DNA of 64,000 bases from Salinisphaera sp052044135. GTDB lineage: Bacteria > Pseudomonadota > Gammaproteobacteria > Nevskiales > Salinisphaeraceae. Positions 1 through 10,936 of the stretch are shown here, one piece after another. The DNA lies in contig NZ_JBQDYF010000014.1 in NCBI RefSeq assembly GCF_052044135.1, forward strand, positions 29,748 through 93,747. Direction: 5' to 3'. Below the pieces are notes generated by a model. It was not told the DNA's origin. It searched no databases and was given only the letters and a program-made list of their open reading frames with translations. Made by a program: the position numbers and the translations under genes. The stretch's first letter is position 1. Each line of letters opens with the position of its first letter.

Positions 1-1254
1 GGCCTGGGCCACCACCCGCTCCAGATCCGCCTGCGATGCGGTCACCGAGAGCAACGCATCACCGTTGTCGGCATAACGTTCCTCGCCGACCACGCCGAGC
101 TCATAGAGCTGGGAGCGCAACCAGCCGGCGGCCGGTGGCACGCGCAGCGTTCCGAGCACGGTATCCGGATAGCAAAAGGCAGCCAGGGCATGGCGCAGCT
201 CATCCAGGCCTTCGCCGGTCACCGCCGAGACATACACCCGTACCGGCCGGCCATGAGCGTCGTATTCAACGCGGGGCGGCTCATCGTCAAGCAGATCGAC
301 CTTGTTGAAGACCTCGAGCTGCGGCACGCCGCCCGCGCCAATATCGCCAAGCACGCCGTTGACCTCGCGGGCATGCGCCCGCCGCTCGCTGTCGGCCACG
401 TCGATGACGTGCACCAGCACGTCGGCCTCGCGTGTCTCCTCGAGCGTCGCACGGAACGCGGCCACCAGTTCATGCGGCAGATCGCGAATGAAACCGACCG
501 TATCGGCGACGATCAGGGGCTCGCCCACGGGCACATCCATGCGCCGCAGGGTCGGATCGAGGGTCGCGAACAGCTGGTCGGCGGCATAGATCGTCTCGCC
601 GGTCAGTCGATTGAACAGTGTCGACTTGCCGGCATTGGTATAGCCGACCAGCGACACTACCGGGGTCCGCGCGCGCCGACGCGAAGCGCGGCCCTGGTCA
701 CGCCGGGCCAGCACCTTGTCCAGACGGGAGCGCAACAGCTTGATGCGGTCGTTGAGCAGGCGGCGGTCGGTCTCGAGCTGGGTCTCGCCCGGCCCGCGCA
801 GCCCGATACCGCCTTTCTGGCGCTCGAGATGGGACCAGCCGCGCACCAGGCGCGTGGCCAGATGTTGCAACTGCGCCAGCTCGACCTGCAGCTTGCCCTC
901 GTGAGAGCGTGCCCGGCGCGCAAAGATATCCAGGATCAGACCGGCACGATCGAGCACCCGCGCGTTCATGCGCTTTTCCAGATTGCGTTCCTGGCTGGGC
1001 GACAGATCGTGGTTGAACACCACCAGTTCGGCGCCGTGTTCGGCCACGGCGGCGGCAATTTCGTCGGCCTTGCCGCCGCCGATGAAGAAACGCGGATCCG
1101 GGACCCGGCGGGAGCCGCCGACATGACACAGCACGTCGGCGCCCGCGGATTCCACGAGTTCGCGAAATTCCTGATCCGCGGCCTCGTACTCGTCGATGCC
1201 GAAGGCGATATGGACGATCACGGCCGCCTGGCCGGTCGGCGGCCGCTCAAACAT
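1..1254 (-). CDS. hflX: GTPase HflX (3' end outside the window)
   Basis: Ribosome-associated GTPase that splits stalled or stressed 70S ribosomes. The 418 codons seen are almost the full family length (about 430), and the frame is still open at base 1, so only the last residues are missing. Visible motifs are the glycine-rich N-terminal stretch FFIGGGKADEI, then GYTNAGKSTLFN (G1), the switch segment ATLDPTLRR, and DTVGFIRDLPHELV (G3), all in the expected order. The ATG at 1254 is the only early start after an in-frame TAG. It lies 11 bp downstream of hfq, the same hfq-hflX pairing as in E. coli. Confidence 0.96.
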   Translation of the reverse strand, partial: MFERPPTGQAAVIVHIAFGIDEYEAADQEFRELVESAGADVLCHVGGSRRVPDPRFFIGGGKADEIAAAVAEHGAELVVFNHDLSPSQERNLEKRMNARVLDRAGLILDIFARRARSHEGKLQVELAQLQHLATRLVRGWSHLERQKGGIGLRGPGETQLETDRRLLNDRIKLLRSRLDKVLARRDQGRASRRRARTPVVSLVGYTNAGKSTLFNRLTGETIYAADQLFATLDPTLRRMDVPVGEPLIVADTVGFIRDLPHELVAAFRATLEETREADVLVHVIDVADSERRAHAREVNGVLGDIGAGGVPQLEVFNKVDLLDDEPPRVEYDAHGRPVRVYVSAVTGEGLDELRHALAAFCYPDTVLGTLRVPPAAGWLRSQLYELGVVGEERYADNGDALLSVTASQADLERVVAQA

Positions 1255-1265
1255 GTGCTCGAACC

Positions 1266-1517
1266 CTAGCTATCGTCGGACTCCTGCGACATTTCGTCGC
1301 GCACTTCACTGCGGACGTTGCGCGACGGCACGATGGTGGAAATCGCGTGCTTGTACACCATCTGATTGACGGCATTGCGCAACAGCACCACAAACTGGTC
1401 AAAAGATTCGATCTGCCCCTGCAGCTTGATGCCGTTGACGAGATAGATCGACACCGGCACACGCTCTTTGCGCAAGGCGTTGAGGAATGGTTCTTGTAAT
1501 GTTTGGCCTTTTGCCAT
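1266..1517 (-). CDS. hfq: RNA chaperone Hfq
   Basis: Sm-like hexameric RNA chaperone that pairs small RNAs with mRNAs. The 83-residue protein starts MAKGQTLQEPFLNALRKE and carries both Sm motifs (VPVSIYLVNGIKLQGQIES and NQMVYKHAISTIVPSR, including the YKHA Sm2 signature). The C-terminal tail is short (about 15 residues, acidic) compared with the long tail of E. coli Hfq, as in many non-enteric gammaproteobacteria. An upstream in-frame extension of 10 codons lacks family similarity, so the MAKGQ start is used. It sits between miaA and hflX, reading the same way, and is probably co-transcribed. Confidence 0.98.
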   Translation of the reverse strand: MAKGQTLQEPFLNALRKERVPVSIYLVNGIKLQGQIESFDQFVVLLRNAVNQMVYKHAISTIVPSRNVRSEVRDEMSQESDDS

Positions 1518-1575
1518 GGAACAGACTCCACAAAGTCGGGGGGACAAAAAAGATCAAGAAAATATTAGCATGATT

Positions 1576-2517
1576 TCAGGTCGTCCCGGTCGCCGTTTCG
1601 ACGAGCCGTCGCGCCCTGTTTTTCATTGTGTCGTCGTCGCTCGCGAGCCAGGGGGCATCATCGAGAGAACGCAGCCATGTGAGCTGTCGCTTGGCCAGCT
1701 GGCGTGAGGCGATCACCGCCCGGTCCACGGCCTCGTCCAGGCCGTACATGCCGTCCAGTGACTGCCACAGCTGACGATAGCCAACAGCTCGCATCGCAGG
1801 TTGCGCTAGATCGAGATCGGGACGGGCATGGAGCTTTTCAACCTCTGCCAAAAATCCTGCGGCCATCATCAGGCCAAAGCGCTGGGAAATATTGCGATGC
1901 AAGCGTTCGCGTGTACTCGGCGCGACGATCAGTTTGTGGATCGACCACGGCGGATCGGCCGCGCCGCTGCTTGCGTGCAGCGCGCTCGGCGCCTGCCCGG
2001 TCAGCGCATGAATCTCCAGCATGCGCTGGATGCGCTGGGCGTCGTTGGGATGGATGCGTGCCGCCGTCGGCGGGTCGATACGCGCCAGGCGCGCGTGCAG
2101 GGCCGCCCACCCCCGCTCCACGGCCTCCTCGGTCAGGCGGGCGCGCAGCGCCGGATCGCGCCCCGGCATGTCGGACAGGCCATGCTCGAGCGCCCGAAAA
2201 TACAGCGACGTGCCGCCCACCAGAAGCGGCAGCCGCCCGGCGGCATGAATCCGCTCGATCTCGGCCCGGGCGTCGCGCACGAAATCGGCCGCGGAGTAGG
2301 CCTCGGCCGGGTCACGGATATCAATCAGCGCGTGCGGCGCACGCGTCAGGGTCGCCGCGTCCGGCTTGGCCGTGCCGATATCCATCCCGCGATAAACCAT
2401 GGCCGAATCCACCGACACGATCTCGGCGTTCATCGACGCAACCAGATCGATGGCCAGCCCGGTCTTGCCGGAGGCGGTCGGGCCCAGGATGAAGACAACC
2501 GGCGGCTTGCCCGGCAT
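1576..2517 (-). CDS. miaA: tRNA dimethylallyltransferase MiaA
   Basis: Transfers the dimethylallyl group to A37 of tRNAs reading UNN codons. The 313-residue product starts MPGKPPVVFILGPTASGKTG, with the P-loop GPTASGKT near the N-terminus, followed by DSAMVYRGMDIGTAKP and VGGTSLYFRAL, the standard MiaA motifs, and RAVGYRQLW further on. The open frame runs far upstream inside mutL but only as an antisense-like arginine/glycine-rich shadow, so the ATG at 2517 is chosen. It starts 2 bp after the mutL stop, indicating translational coupling in the mutL-miaA-hfq-hflX operon. Confidence 0.97.
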   Translation of the reverse strand: MPGKPPVVFILGPTASGKTGLAIDLVASMNAEIVSVDSAMVYRGMDIGTAKPDAATLTRAPHALIDIRDPAEAYSAADFVRDARAEIERIHAAGRLPLLVGGTSLYFRALEHGLSDMPGRDPALRARLTEEAVERGWAALHARLARIDPPTAARIHPNDAQRIQRMLEIHALTGQAPSALHASSGAADPPWSIHKLIVAPSTRERLHRNISQRFGLMMAAGFLAEVEKLHARPDLDLAQPAMRAVGYRQLWQSLDGMYGLDEAVDRAVIASRQLAKRQLTWLRSLDDAPWLASDDDTMKNRARRLVETATGTT

Positions 2518-2519
2518 CG

Positions 2520-4352
2520 CTACTGGCCGCGCATGAACAGGCGATCGAGACCGGCACGATCGACACTCACCCAACTCGGGCGGCCATGATTGCAGTGCCC
2601 GGCCCGGTCGGTGTGTTCCATGTCCCGCAGCAGCGCGTTCATCTCGGCGATCGTCAGTCGTCGTCCGGCCTTGACCGCGGCTTTGCAGCCCATGTCCGCG
2701 AGGATATCGTCGAGGATGTCGCGCACCGCATCCGCGCCGCGCGGGCCGCCGTCCAGCTCGGCGATCACGTCGCGCGCCACGGCCAGATAATCGCGATCGG
2801 CCAGCAGCGCCGGCACCCCGCGCAGCATCGCGCTGGTCGGCCCGCTGCGCCCCAGTTCGAAGCCCACCTCGGCCAGCAGTTCGGCGCGGTGCTCCACGAC
2901 CGCCGCCTCGCTCTCCGACAGCGACAGCGTCTCGGGCACGAGCAGTCGCTTGCACTGGATGCGCCCGGCCGAGAACTCGGCCTTGAGCTGTTCGTACAGC
3001 ACCCGCTCGTGGGCGGCGTGCATGTCGACCAGAACGAGCCCTTCGGCGTTCTGGGCCAAAATATAGATGTCGTGCAGCTGACCGATTGCATAACCCAGCG
3101 GTGGCGTCTCGGCCTCGTCCGCCGGCGCGCCGGGCGCCGGCGTCTCGACGCCGCGCGCGGGCGTATCGCGGTTACCGGGCGCGGCGGCTTGCGACGCCGG
3201 TTGCTGGAAGCGATAGCTGGCGGCCGTCTCGGCGAGACCGGGCCGTGCCGGCTGTGTCCCGAAGTGCAATCCGCGCGGGGTCATGGGTCGCTGCGGGGTC
3301 GATGAGTCGACGGCGCCGGGCGCCGGTGCCAGCTCGACGGTTCGCGCCTCGTGCGGGCGCGCCTCCACCGCGGCCAGCGCCCGCGAGACGCTGCGAAAGA
3401 CGAAATCGTGCACCAGCCGCGACTGGCGAAACCGCACCTCGGCCTTGGCCGGATGGGCGTTGACATCGACCTGGCGCGGATCGAGCGTCAGATACAAGGC
3501 ATAGGCGGGATGGCGCTGATTGTGCAGCAGATCGCGATAGGCCAGCCGCACCGCGTGATTGAACACCTTGTCGCGGATCGGCCGGCCATTGACGAAGCTG
3601 TACTGGCGATCGGCCTGCCCGCGCGAGAAACCGGGCGTGGCGATCCAGCCGGTCAGGCGCAGGCCCGCCGCCGATTCATCCACGACCACGGCGTGGTCAT
3701 CGAATTCGCCGCCCAGAACATGCGCCACGCGTCGCTTGCGGGCCTCGGCGTCGCGACAGGCGCCCAGGGCCGCCGATTCCACGCCGCCGTGACGCAGGGT
3801 GAAGGTCACATCGAAGCGCGACAGGGCCAGTTGATTGAACGCCTGACGGATATGCTTGAACTCGGTCGGTGGTGCGCGCAGAAATTTCCGGCGCGCCGGA
3901 ATCCGGGCGAACAATTCACGCACCTCCACGCGGGTCCCGGGGGCACCGGCCGCCGGGCGCGCCCGGGTGTCGATGTGCGGCGAAATGGCATAGGCGCGAT
4001 CGGCGCCGACGACCCGCGAGGTCAGCGTCAGCTCAGCGACCGAGGCAATGCTGGCCAGTGCCTCGCCCCGGAAGCCGAGGCTGGCCACCGATTCCAGCGC
4101 ATCGAGACTGTCGATCTTGCTGGTGGCGTGCCGGGCAACCGCGAGCGGCAGTTCATCGGCACTCACGCCGCTGCCGTCGTCTTCGATCAGTATGCGTCGC
4201 AGCCCGCCCTCTTCCACGTCCACGGCGATACGGCTGGCACCGGCGTCCAGGCTGTTCTCGACCAGTTCCTTGATGATGGACGCCGGGCGTTCCACGACCT
4301 CGCCGGCCGCGATCTGGCTGATCAGTCGATCGTCGAGCAGTTGAATAGGCAT
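2520..4352 (-). CDS. mutL: DNA mismatch repair protein MutL (endonuclease type)
   Basis: Mismatch-repair ATPase. The 610-residue protein starts MPIQLLDDRLISQIAAGEV; the GHKL ATPase motifs KELVENSLDAGA and GFRGEALASIASV are intact. After a proline/alanine-rich linker (about residues 345-430), the C-terminal domain holds DMHAAHERVLYE, GCKAAVKAG and CNHGRPS. These match the metal-binding endonuclease motifs (DQHAxxExxxxE, CPHGRP) of MutL proteins from bacteria without MutH, and are absent from E. coli MutL. The protein is therefore inferred to nick DNA itself. An upstream in-frame extension to 4478 has no family similarity. Confidence 0.96.
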   Translation of the reverse strand: MPIQLLDDRLISQIAAGEVVERPASIIKELVENSLDAGASRIAVDVEEGGLRRILIEDDGSGVSADELPLAVARHATSKIDSLDALESVASLGFRGEALASIASVAELTLTSRVVGADRAYAISPHIDTRARPAAGAPGTRVEVRELFARIPARRKFLRAPPTEFKHIRQAFNQLALSRFDVTFTLRHGGVESAALGACRDAEARKRRVAHVLGGEFDDHAVVVDESAAGLRLTGWIATPGFSRGQADRQYSFVNGRPIRDKVFNHAVRLAYRDLLHNQRHPAYALYLTLDPRQVDVNAHPAKAEVRFRQSRLVHDFVFRSVSRALAAVEARPHEARTVELAPAPGAVDSSTPQRPMTPRGLHFGTQPARPGLAETAASYRFQQPASQAAAPGNRDTPARGVETPAPGAPADEAETPPLGYAIGQLHDIYILAQNAEGLVLVDMHAAHERVLYEQLKAEFSAGRIQCKRLLVPETLSLSESEAAVVEHRAELLAEVGFELGRSGPTSAMLRGVPALLADRDYLAVARDVIAELDGGPRGADAVRDILDDILADMGCKAAVKAGRRLTIAEMNALLRDMEHTDRAGHCNHGRPSWVSVDRAGLDRLFMRGQ

Positions 4353-4597
4353 CACGCAACCGGCGTCGAAACGCATATGGGAACCGAAACGCCGCTCAGT
4401 GTCCTGTATGTCACCCTCACTTGGCAAAGCAAGTCGCGGGTTCGGCGCGCATGGGCGGCCAGCGCCCACCGTGAGCACGAACGCCTCGGTCCGTCATTGC
4501 CGGCGCAGACTCCAATACAGTGGGGTGGCGCAGCCGGCGTCATTGACTGATTCGTTTTCTTGACTCATTCCAGAAAATAACCAATGATCGAGTTGCC

Positions 4598-5050
4598 ATG
4601 AGTCGATACCCAAACGCCATTGCTGCTGAACTACGCGAGCGCGGCCTGCGGGTTACCGCCCCGCGTCATGCCGTGCTCGACTGGCTGGTCAGCCATCCGC
4701 ACGCCACCGTCGAACAAGTGCATCAGGGCGTTTCCGAACGCCTGGGCACCATCTCGAAACAGGCCGTCTACGACGTGCTGTCGGCATGCGTGACGGCCGA
4801 CCTGGTTCGACAAATCAAGCCGGCCGGCCACCCGGCCCGGTTCGAGCGGCGCACCGGGGACAATCACCATCATCTGGTATGCCGTGGCTGTGGGCGCATC
4901 GCCGATACCGATTGTCATACCGGTGATGCCCCCTGTCTGACACCCTCGCATGATGAGGGTTTCGACGTGGATGAAGCCGAGATTGTGTTCTGGGGCCTGT
5001 GTTCCGAGTGCCAGTCTCGCAAGGATTCAGCGGCGGAGCCTATCGACTGA
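4598..5050 (+). CDS. Fur-family metalloregulator next to katG
   Basis: Winged-helix metal- or peroxide-sensing repressor of 150 residues. The DNA-binding part includes TAPRHAVLDWLVSHPHATVE and SKQAVYDVLSACVTADLV. The dimerisation part has the His-rich NHHHLVCRGCGRI, and two CxxC pairs (CRGC and CSEC) form the usual structural zinc site. It lies 105 bp upstream of katG in the same direction, the furA-katG arrangement best known from actinobacteria, so a role in peroxide-responsive control of katG is likely but inferred. Whether it is Fur-, PerR- or FurA-like by metal cannot be told from sequence alone. Two TTGACT boxes (4543 and 4560) lie upstream, without convincing -10 partners. Confidence 0.9.
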   Translation: MSRYPNAIAAELRERGLRVTAPRHAVLDWLVSHPHATVEQVHQGVSERLGTISKQAVYDVLSACVTADLVRQIKPAGHPARFERRTGDNHHHLVCRGCGRIADTDCHTGDAPCLTPSHDEGFDVDEAEIVFWGLCSECQSRKDSAAEPID

Positions 5051-5073
5051 CCGACCGGAGCCCGGCGGTCTCC

Positions 5074-5097
5074 CGCGATGGTCACGTGACCATCGCG
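5074..5097. promoter_or_regulatory. 24-bp perfect palindrome in the fur-katG gap
   Basis: The sequence CGCGATGGTCAC followed directly by its exact reverse complement GTGACCATCGCG, with no loop. It starts 24 bp after the regulator stop and ends 58 bp before the katG ATG. It could be a dimer operator (core GTCACGTGAC) controlling katG, or a loop-less hairpin that ends or attenuates transcription. No T-run follows, which favours an operator. Confidence 0.5.
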
Positions 5098-5155
5098 TAC
5101 ACAAAACGCCTGCCATGGTTCGCAGGATTATTGATCGAAAGCAGGAACGAAGCAT

Positions 5156-7384
<2,229 letters not shown>

Positions 7385-7723
7385 GCCATGGCGGCCGATT
7401 CGATTCCGGCGGACCGGTTTCGAATCGGTCGGCTTGCCCACGGCGCTTCGCGCGAAGCGCCGACAACCCAGGCCGAGGGCTACTGACGCCGACCGCGTCA
7501 AGCGTGACCGATGCGGTTCCGCGGCGTCCCGGGGTCTTCGCACAAGACGCCGACCCATCCGGCTTCCGCCCGAGCGGCGGAGCCGGATTCTTGATTGCGC
7601 GTGCCAGCCGCGCGCCGACGTCCCATTTACCTGCTGCTGTGCCCATGCGACCGGGGTGTCGCGCATGCGGGCGCCGCCCACCGGGCCGGTTGCCGCATAC
7701 CCGCTGATCCGCGAAGTTTTTCC
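7385..7723. other. Hairpin-rich intergenic region after katG
   Basis: No credible gene lies in these 339 bp between the convergent katG and flavoprotein genes. It holds several inverted repeats: CCGATTCGA / TCGAATCGG (7395-7428), CGGCGCTTCG-CG-CGAAGCGCCG (7441-7462), and ATCCGGCTTCCGCC / GGCGGAGCCGGAT with one bulged base (7557-7588). The last is followed by a short T-rich stretch and is the best candidate for a terminator serving katG. Confidence 0.55.
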
Positions 7724-8827
7724 CTACCGGCGCGTCGCGTCCGGGTCCCGATCTCCGGCCACGGCGAGCGCCGGGTCGATGCCCTGGCGGTGCCGCCATC
7801 GATCCCATGCCCGCAGCCGGCACGTGCCCGAGACAACGCCCGCGCCCGGCCCGAGATCGGGCGCCACGGGACGCCATGGCGAGGCATAATGCGTCACGCC
7901 CCGGCCCCTCGCCGGCCCACGGAGCGCGGATAAAACCACTCGGGCCTGCCGGGCACCGTCCCAGCCCGGCAATACACGGCGCCCATCGAGCGAAGCCGCC
8001 GCGCCCGTGATCTGCACCGACGCCGCGCGCGGACTCGCCAGCCAACGGTCGACCCTCAGGCCGGGACCGTAAATCGGCAGGTTCATCGCCAGCACCAGCG
8101 AATCGGGCTCGGCCGGCCCGGCACAGATGACATGATCGGCACGGAATCGCCGGCCATCGCGGCATTGAACACAGCAGGCGGCCAAGCCGCTGGCGGTCGC
8201 GCCCGCAACCACATCGACACCGATCCAGGCCAGCCGGCGCAACGCCGCCCGCGTGGTCCGGCTGTAGTCCCGCCCCGGCCACAACAGTGTCACCGAGGCC
8301 ACACGGCAGCAGCCGGCCGCTGCCGCCACGCCACCGGCAATCTCCAGCGCCGACCGCGACCCGCCTGCGATCACGATCGAAGTGCGCGTCCCGGCGTCCA
8401 GCGCGGCCCGAAGCGCAATCAGCTGCATGGTCGAATGCCCGGACCAGACGCGGGGACAACCGGGCCGCTCATGCGCGGCCCAGGCCGGCAGTCGGCGCGT
8501 CCCCGTGTTCAGGCTGAGACGGTGGTAACGCATCATCCGCCCGTCCGCCAGCCACAGCCGGCCATGGGTCGGTTGGCAGCCGATCGCCCGGCTCGTGATG
8601 ACGTGTGTAGCCGAAGGCGGCGACCAGCGCAGCCGATGCGGCGACACGGCTCCCGCGAGCATGGCCGCCGTGGCCCCGCCATATCGGCCGTCGTGCGGCG
8701 CGACCACGGTCACGCCAAATGTCTCGCCCGGGCCCCGGAGGTGGCTCAGCAGATGCCGGTGGGTTTCGCCGAGACCGACCAGAACGAGATCGTGTACGGC
8801 ACCAGGCGGGCTTCGCTCGGGCCGCAC
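7724..8827 (-). CDS. Diverged FAD/NAD(P)-dependent oxidoreductase
   Basis: A 367-residue protein whose N-terminus (HDLVLVGLGETHRHLLSHL) and layout resemble the flavoprotein family related to type II NADH dehydrogenases and to the flavin domain fused to SelD in some bacteria. Further support comes from LSLNTGTRRLP (equivalent of the DIGS segment) and VIAGGSRSALEIAGG, the second dinucleotide-binding motif. The first glycine motif is altered (GLGETH instead of GGGHSH), so activity is uncertain. It begins with GTG 3 bp after the amiC stop and so looks like the tail of the amiC operon. Substrate unknown. Confidence 0.6.
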   Translation of the reverse strand: MRPERSPPGAVHDLVLVGLGETHRHLLSHLRGPGETFGVTVVAPHDGRYGGATAAMLAGAVSPHRLRWSPPSATHVITSRAIGCQPTHGRLWLADGRMMRYHRLSLNTGTRRLPAWAAHERPGCPRVWSGHSTMQLIALRAALDAGTRTSIVIAGGSRSALEIAGGVAAAAGCCRVASVTLLWPGRDYSRTTRAALRRLAWIGVDVVAGATASGLAACCVQCRDGRRFRADHVICAGPAEPDSLVLAMNLPIYGPGLRVDRWLASPRAASVQITGAAASLDGRRVLPGWDGARQARVVLSALRGPARGRGVTHYASPWRPVAPDLGPGAGVVSGTCRLRAWDRWRHRQGIDPALAVAGDRDPDATRR

Positions 8828-8830
8828 CGC

Positions 8831-10327
8831 TCAGCTTCTGCTGGCCAGTTGTTGCGCTTGCGGCGGCGGAATCTTCAGCGTCTGGCCAGCCTGCAGCCTG
8901 TTGCTGTTCATGTCGTTGTAGCGACGCAGCGCCGGCACGCTCACCCCGTAGGTCTGCGCGATCTGCGAAAGCGTGTCGCCGCGCTTAACACGATGCTGCT
9001 GGTCGGCGGCGATATAGGTCGACGGCCGGTAGCTCGCGAAATACCCCTTGATGCCGCGCAGCATGGCCGCGGCCAGTCCGTTCTGGTAGCGCGCACGCGC
9101 CAGCCGGTGTTCGGTCGCGCGATTGGAGATGAAGTTGGTCTCGACCAGAATCGACGGAATATCCGGTGACTTCAGGACCATGAAGCCGGCCTGCTGCACC
9201 CGGCTCTTGTGCAGCGAGCCGAGGTCATCGAGCTGGGCCAGCACACGCCGACCGGCATCCATGCTGGCCTCGATACTCTGACTTTGTGACAGATCCAGCA
9301 CGAATGACGCCAGACTGGAATTCTTGTTCTTCAAGCTGACCCCGCCGACCATGTCGGCGCTGTTCTCGCGCTGGGCCAGCCAACGCGCATGTTCGCTGGT
9401 CGCGCCATGCGGCGAAAGCGCATAAACCGAGGCCCCCTTTGCCCCGCCGCCGTCCGGCGATGCATCGCAATGAATCGAAATAAAGAAATCGGCCTTGTCC
9501 CGCCGCGCGATCACCATGCGCTGGCGCAGGCCGACGTAGTAGTCGCCGTTGCGGGTCAACACGCCCTTCATATGCGGTTGATCATCCACCATGCGCTTGA
9601 GCCGCCGCGCGATGGCCAGCGTGATATTCTTCTCCAGCAGCCCGTCCGGGCCGTGTGCGCCCGGGTCCTTGCCGCCGTGGCCGGGATCAATGGCGATAAC
9701 GATGTCGCGCGATGGCGCGCGACGTTCAGGCACCCTGGGCTCATCCTGGGTCCCGGTAGCCGACCGATCGGCCGGCGAGTCGGCGGGTGTCGGCGAAGAG
9801 GCCTGCGCCATGGCGGCGGCCGACTTATCGGCAGTGGCCTGGCTATCGTCGCTGGCGGTCAATTCACCATCCGAATTTTGCGCATCCGTACTGGCGCCGG
9901 TTTGTGCCATCGCGGTGTCGGGCGCACCGTCTCGCGGATACAAGTCGAGCACGAGCCGATAGCGATGGCCGTCTGCCGGTGAGAGCATGAAACTCTTGGC
10001 GCGGATCATTTCAGCCAGATCGAGCACAACGCGCACGCCGGTGCCCTGATGCACGCCGGTACGAATCTTTTTGATCAGGCCGCTGCCGCGGGCCTGTCCG
10101 GCGACGCGTCCGAGATTGCGCGTGTGTGGCAGATCAATCACCAGCCGTAGCGGATGATCGACCATGAAGATATTCGGGTCGGTGTCCGCGGACAGATCGA
10201 AAACGACACGTGTTTTGTTCGGGCTCGCCGACATGCGCGCATCGTGCAGCCGTGCGACCTGGGCCGCAGCCGGCAACGTCAGCGTGAGGAAACCGAAAAA
10301 AATCAGCCATTGCACGCTACGGATCAT
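8831..10327 (-). CDS. amiC: N-acetylmuramoyl-L-alanine amidase with AMIN and LysM domains
   Basis: Periplasmic enzyme that cleaves the amide between MurNAc and the stem peptide, used in daughter-cell separation. The 498 residues show a signal peptide (about 1-22, ending PAAAQ), an AMIN septum-targeting domain (about 25-130), a low-complexity linker (about 135-205), an amidase_3 zinc domain from about 208 (IDPGHGGKDPGAHG, SIHCDASP, LVETNFISN), and a C-terminal LysM (VKRGDTLSQIAQTYGVSVPA). The LysM and the position between tsaE and mutL match E. coli amiB and Pseudomonas amiB-type genes; naming it amiB would be equally defensible. Confidence 0.93.
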   Translation of the reverse strand: MIRSVQWLIFFGFLTLTLPAAAQVARLHDARMSASPNKTRVVFDLSADTDPNIFMVDHPLRLVIDLPHTRNLGRVAGQARGSGLIKKIRTGVHQGTGVRVVLDLAEMIRAKSFMLSPADGHRYRLVLDLYPRDGAPDTAMAQTGASTDAQNSDGELTASDDSQATADKSAAAMAQASSPTPADSPADRSATGTQDEPRVPERRAPSRDIVIAIDPGHGGKDPGAHGPDGLLEKNITLAIARRLKRMVDDQPHMKGVLTRNGDYYVGLRQRMVIARRDKADFFISIHCDASPDGGGAKGASVYALSPHGATSEHARWLAQRENSADMVGGVSLKNKNSSLASFVLDLSQSQSIEASMDAGRRVLAQLDDLGSLHKSRVQQAGFMVLKSPDIPSILVETNFISNRATEHRLARARYQNGLAAAMLRGIKGYFASYRPSTYIAADQQHRVKRGDTLSQIAQTYGVSVPALRRYNDMNSNRLQAGQTLKIPPPQAQQLASRS

Positions 10328-10459
10328 GTGTCACCCCGTCTCCCCCACAGGGTTCGCGAGAGAACCGTTTTCCAGAGATTATCGACCGGGATCACCCGGC
10401 GCAAATTTTTTGACAGGAAAAACAGGACCTAGCGTGAAGGTGTTGGCTATCCACTTGAA

Positions 10460-10936
10460 TTATGTGCGCGATCTGAATTGCTGCAGCTTCGCGATCACCT
10501 GCCGACCCGCCGCTGAACGGGACTGAAGATGCGCAAATCGCCCCTCACCACGGTATTCCAGCGTGATGTCGAGATCCGGCGCCGGCAGAAACCCGGCACC
10601 GCGATCGGCCCATTCCACCAATACCAGGTCGGAGTCGAGGCAGATGTCGCGGATGCCGAGAAATTCCAACTCTTCCGGGTCGCCCAGGCGATACAGGTCC
10701 AGATGATGCAGCCGCCGCCCCGACAGATCGTAGGGCTCGATCAACGTATAGCTCGGCGACACCACCGGTCCGGCATGACCGAGCCCCTGGATCGTCGCCC
10801 GCGCGAGCGCGGTCTTGCCGGCACCCAGTTCCCCCGTCAGCGTGATCACCACGCCCCGGGCGTGCACCTCGATCGCCCGTGCCAGCTGCCGGCCCAGCTG
10901 ATCGGTGTCGGCCGGCGTGGGCAGGGCAACGTTCAC
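10460..10936 (-). CDS. tsaE: tRNA threonylcarbamoyladenosine biosynthesis ATPase TsaE
   Basis: Small ATPase of the TsaBDE complex that makes t6A37 in ANN-decoding tRNAs. The 158-residue protein has the Walker A motif TGELGAGKTALARA and the family motif VVSPSYTLIEPY, plus HLDLYRL and ILVEWADR-like segments near the C-terminus. The start is a GTG that overlaps the nnr stop (GTGA), the usual coupled arrangement; the longer open frame upstream is only a shadow of nnr. Gene order nnr-tsaE-amiC is conserved in gammaproteobacteria. Confidence 0.95.
   Translation of the reverse strand: MNVALPTPADTDQLGRQLARAIEVHARGVVITLTGELGAGKTALARATIQGLGHAGPVVSPSYTLIEPYDLSGRRLHHLDLYRLGDPEELEFLGIRDICLDSDLVLVEWADRGAGFLPAPDLDITLEYRGEGRFAHLQSRSAAGRQVIAKLQQFRSRT

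Noticed and set aside
2518..2955. N-terminal extension of miaA inside mutL
   Set aside because: The extra residues are an Arg/Gly-rich shadow of the MutL C-terminus; MiaA homologues start at the P-loop region.
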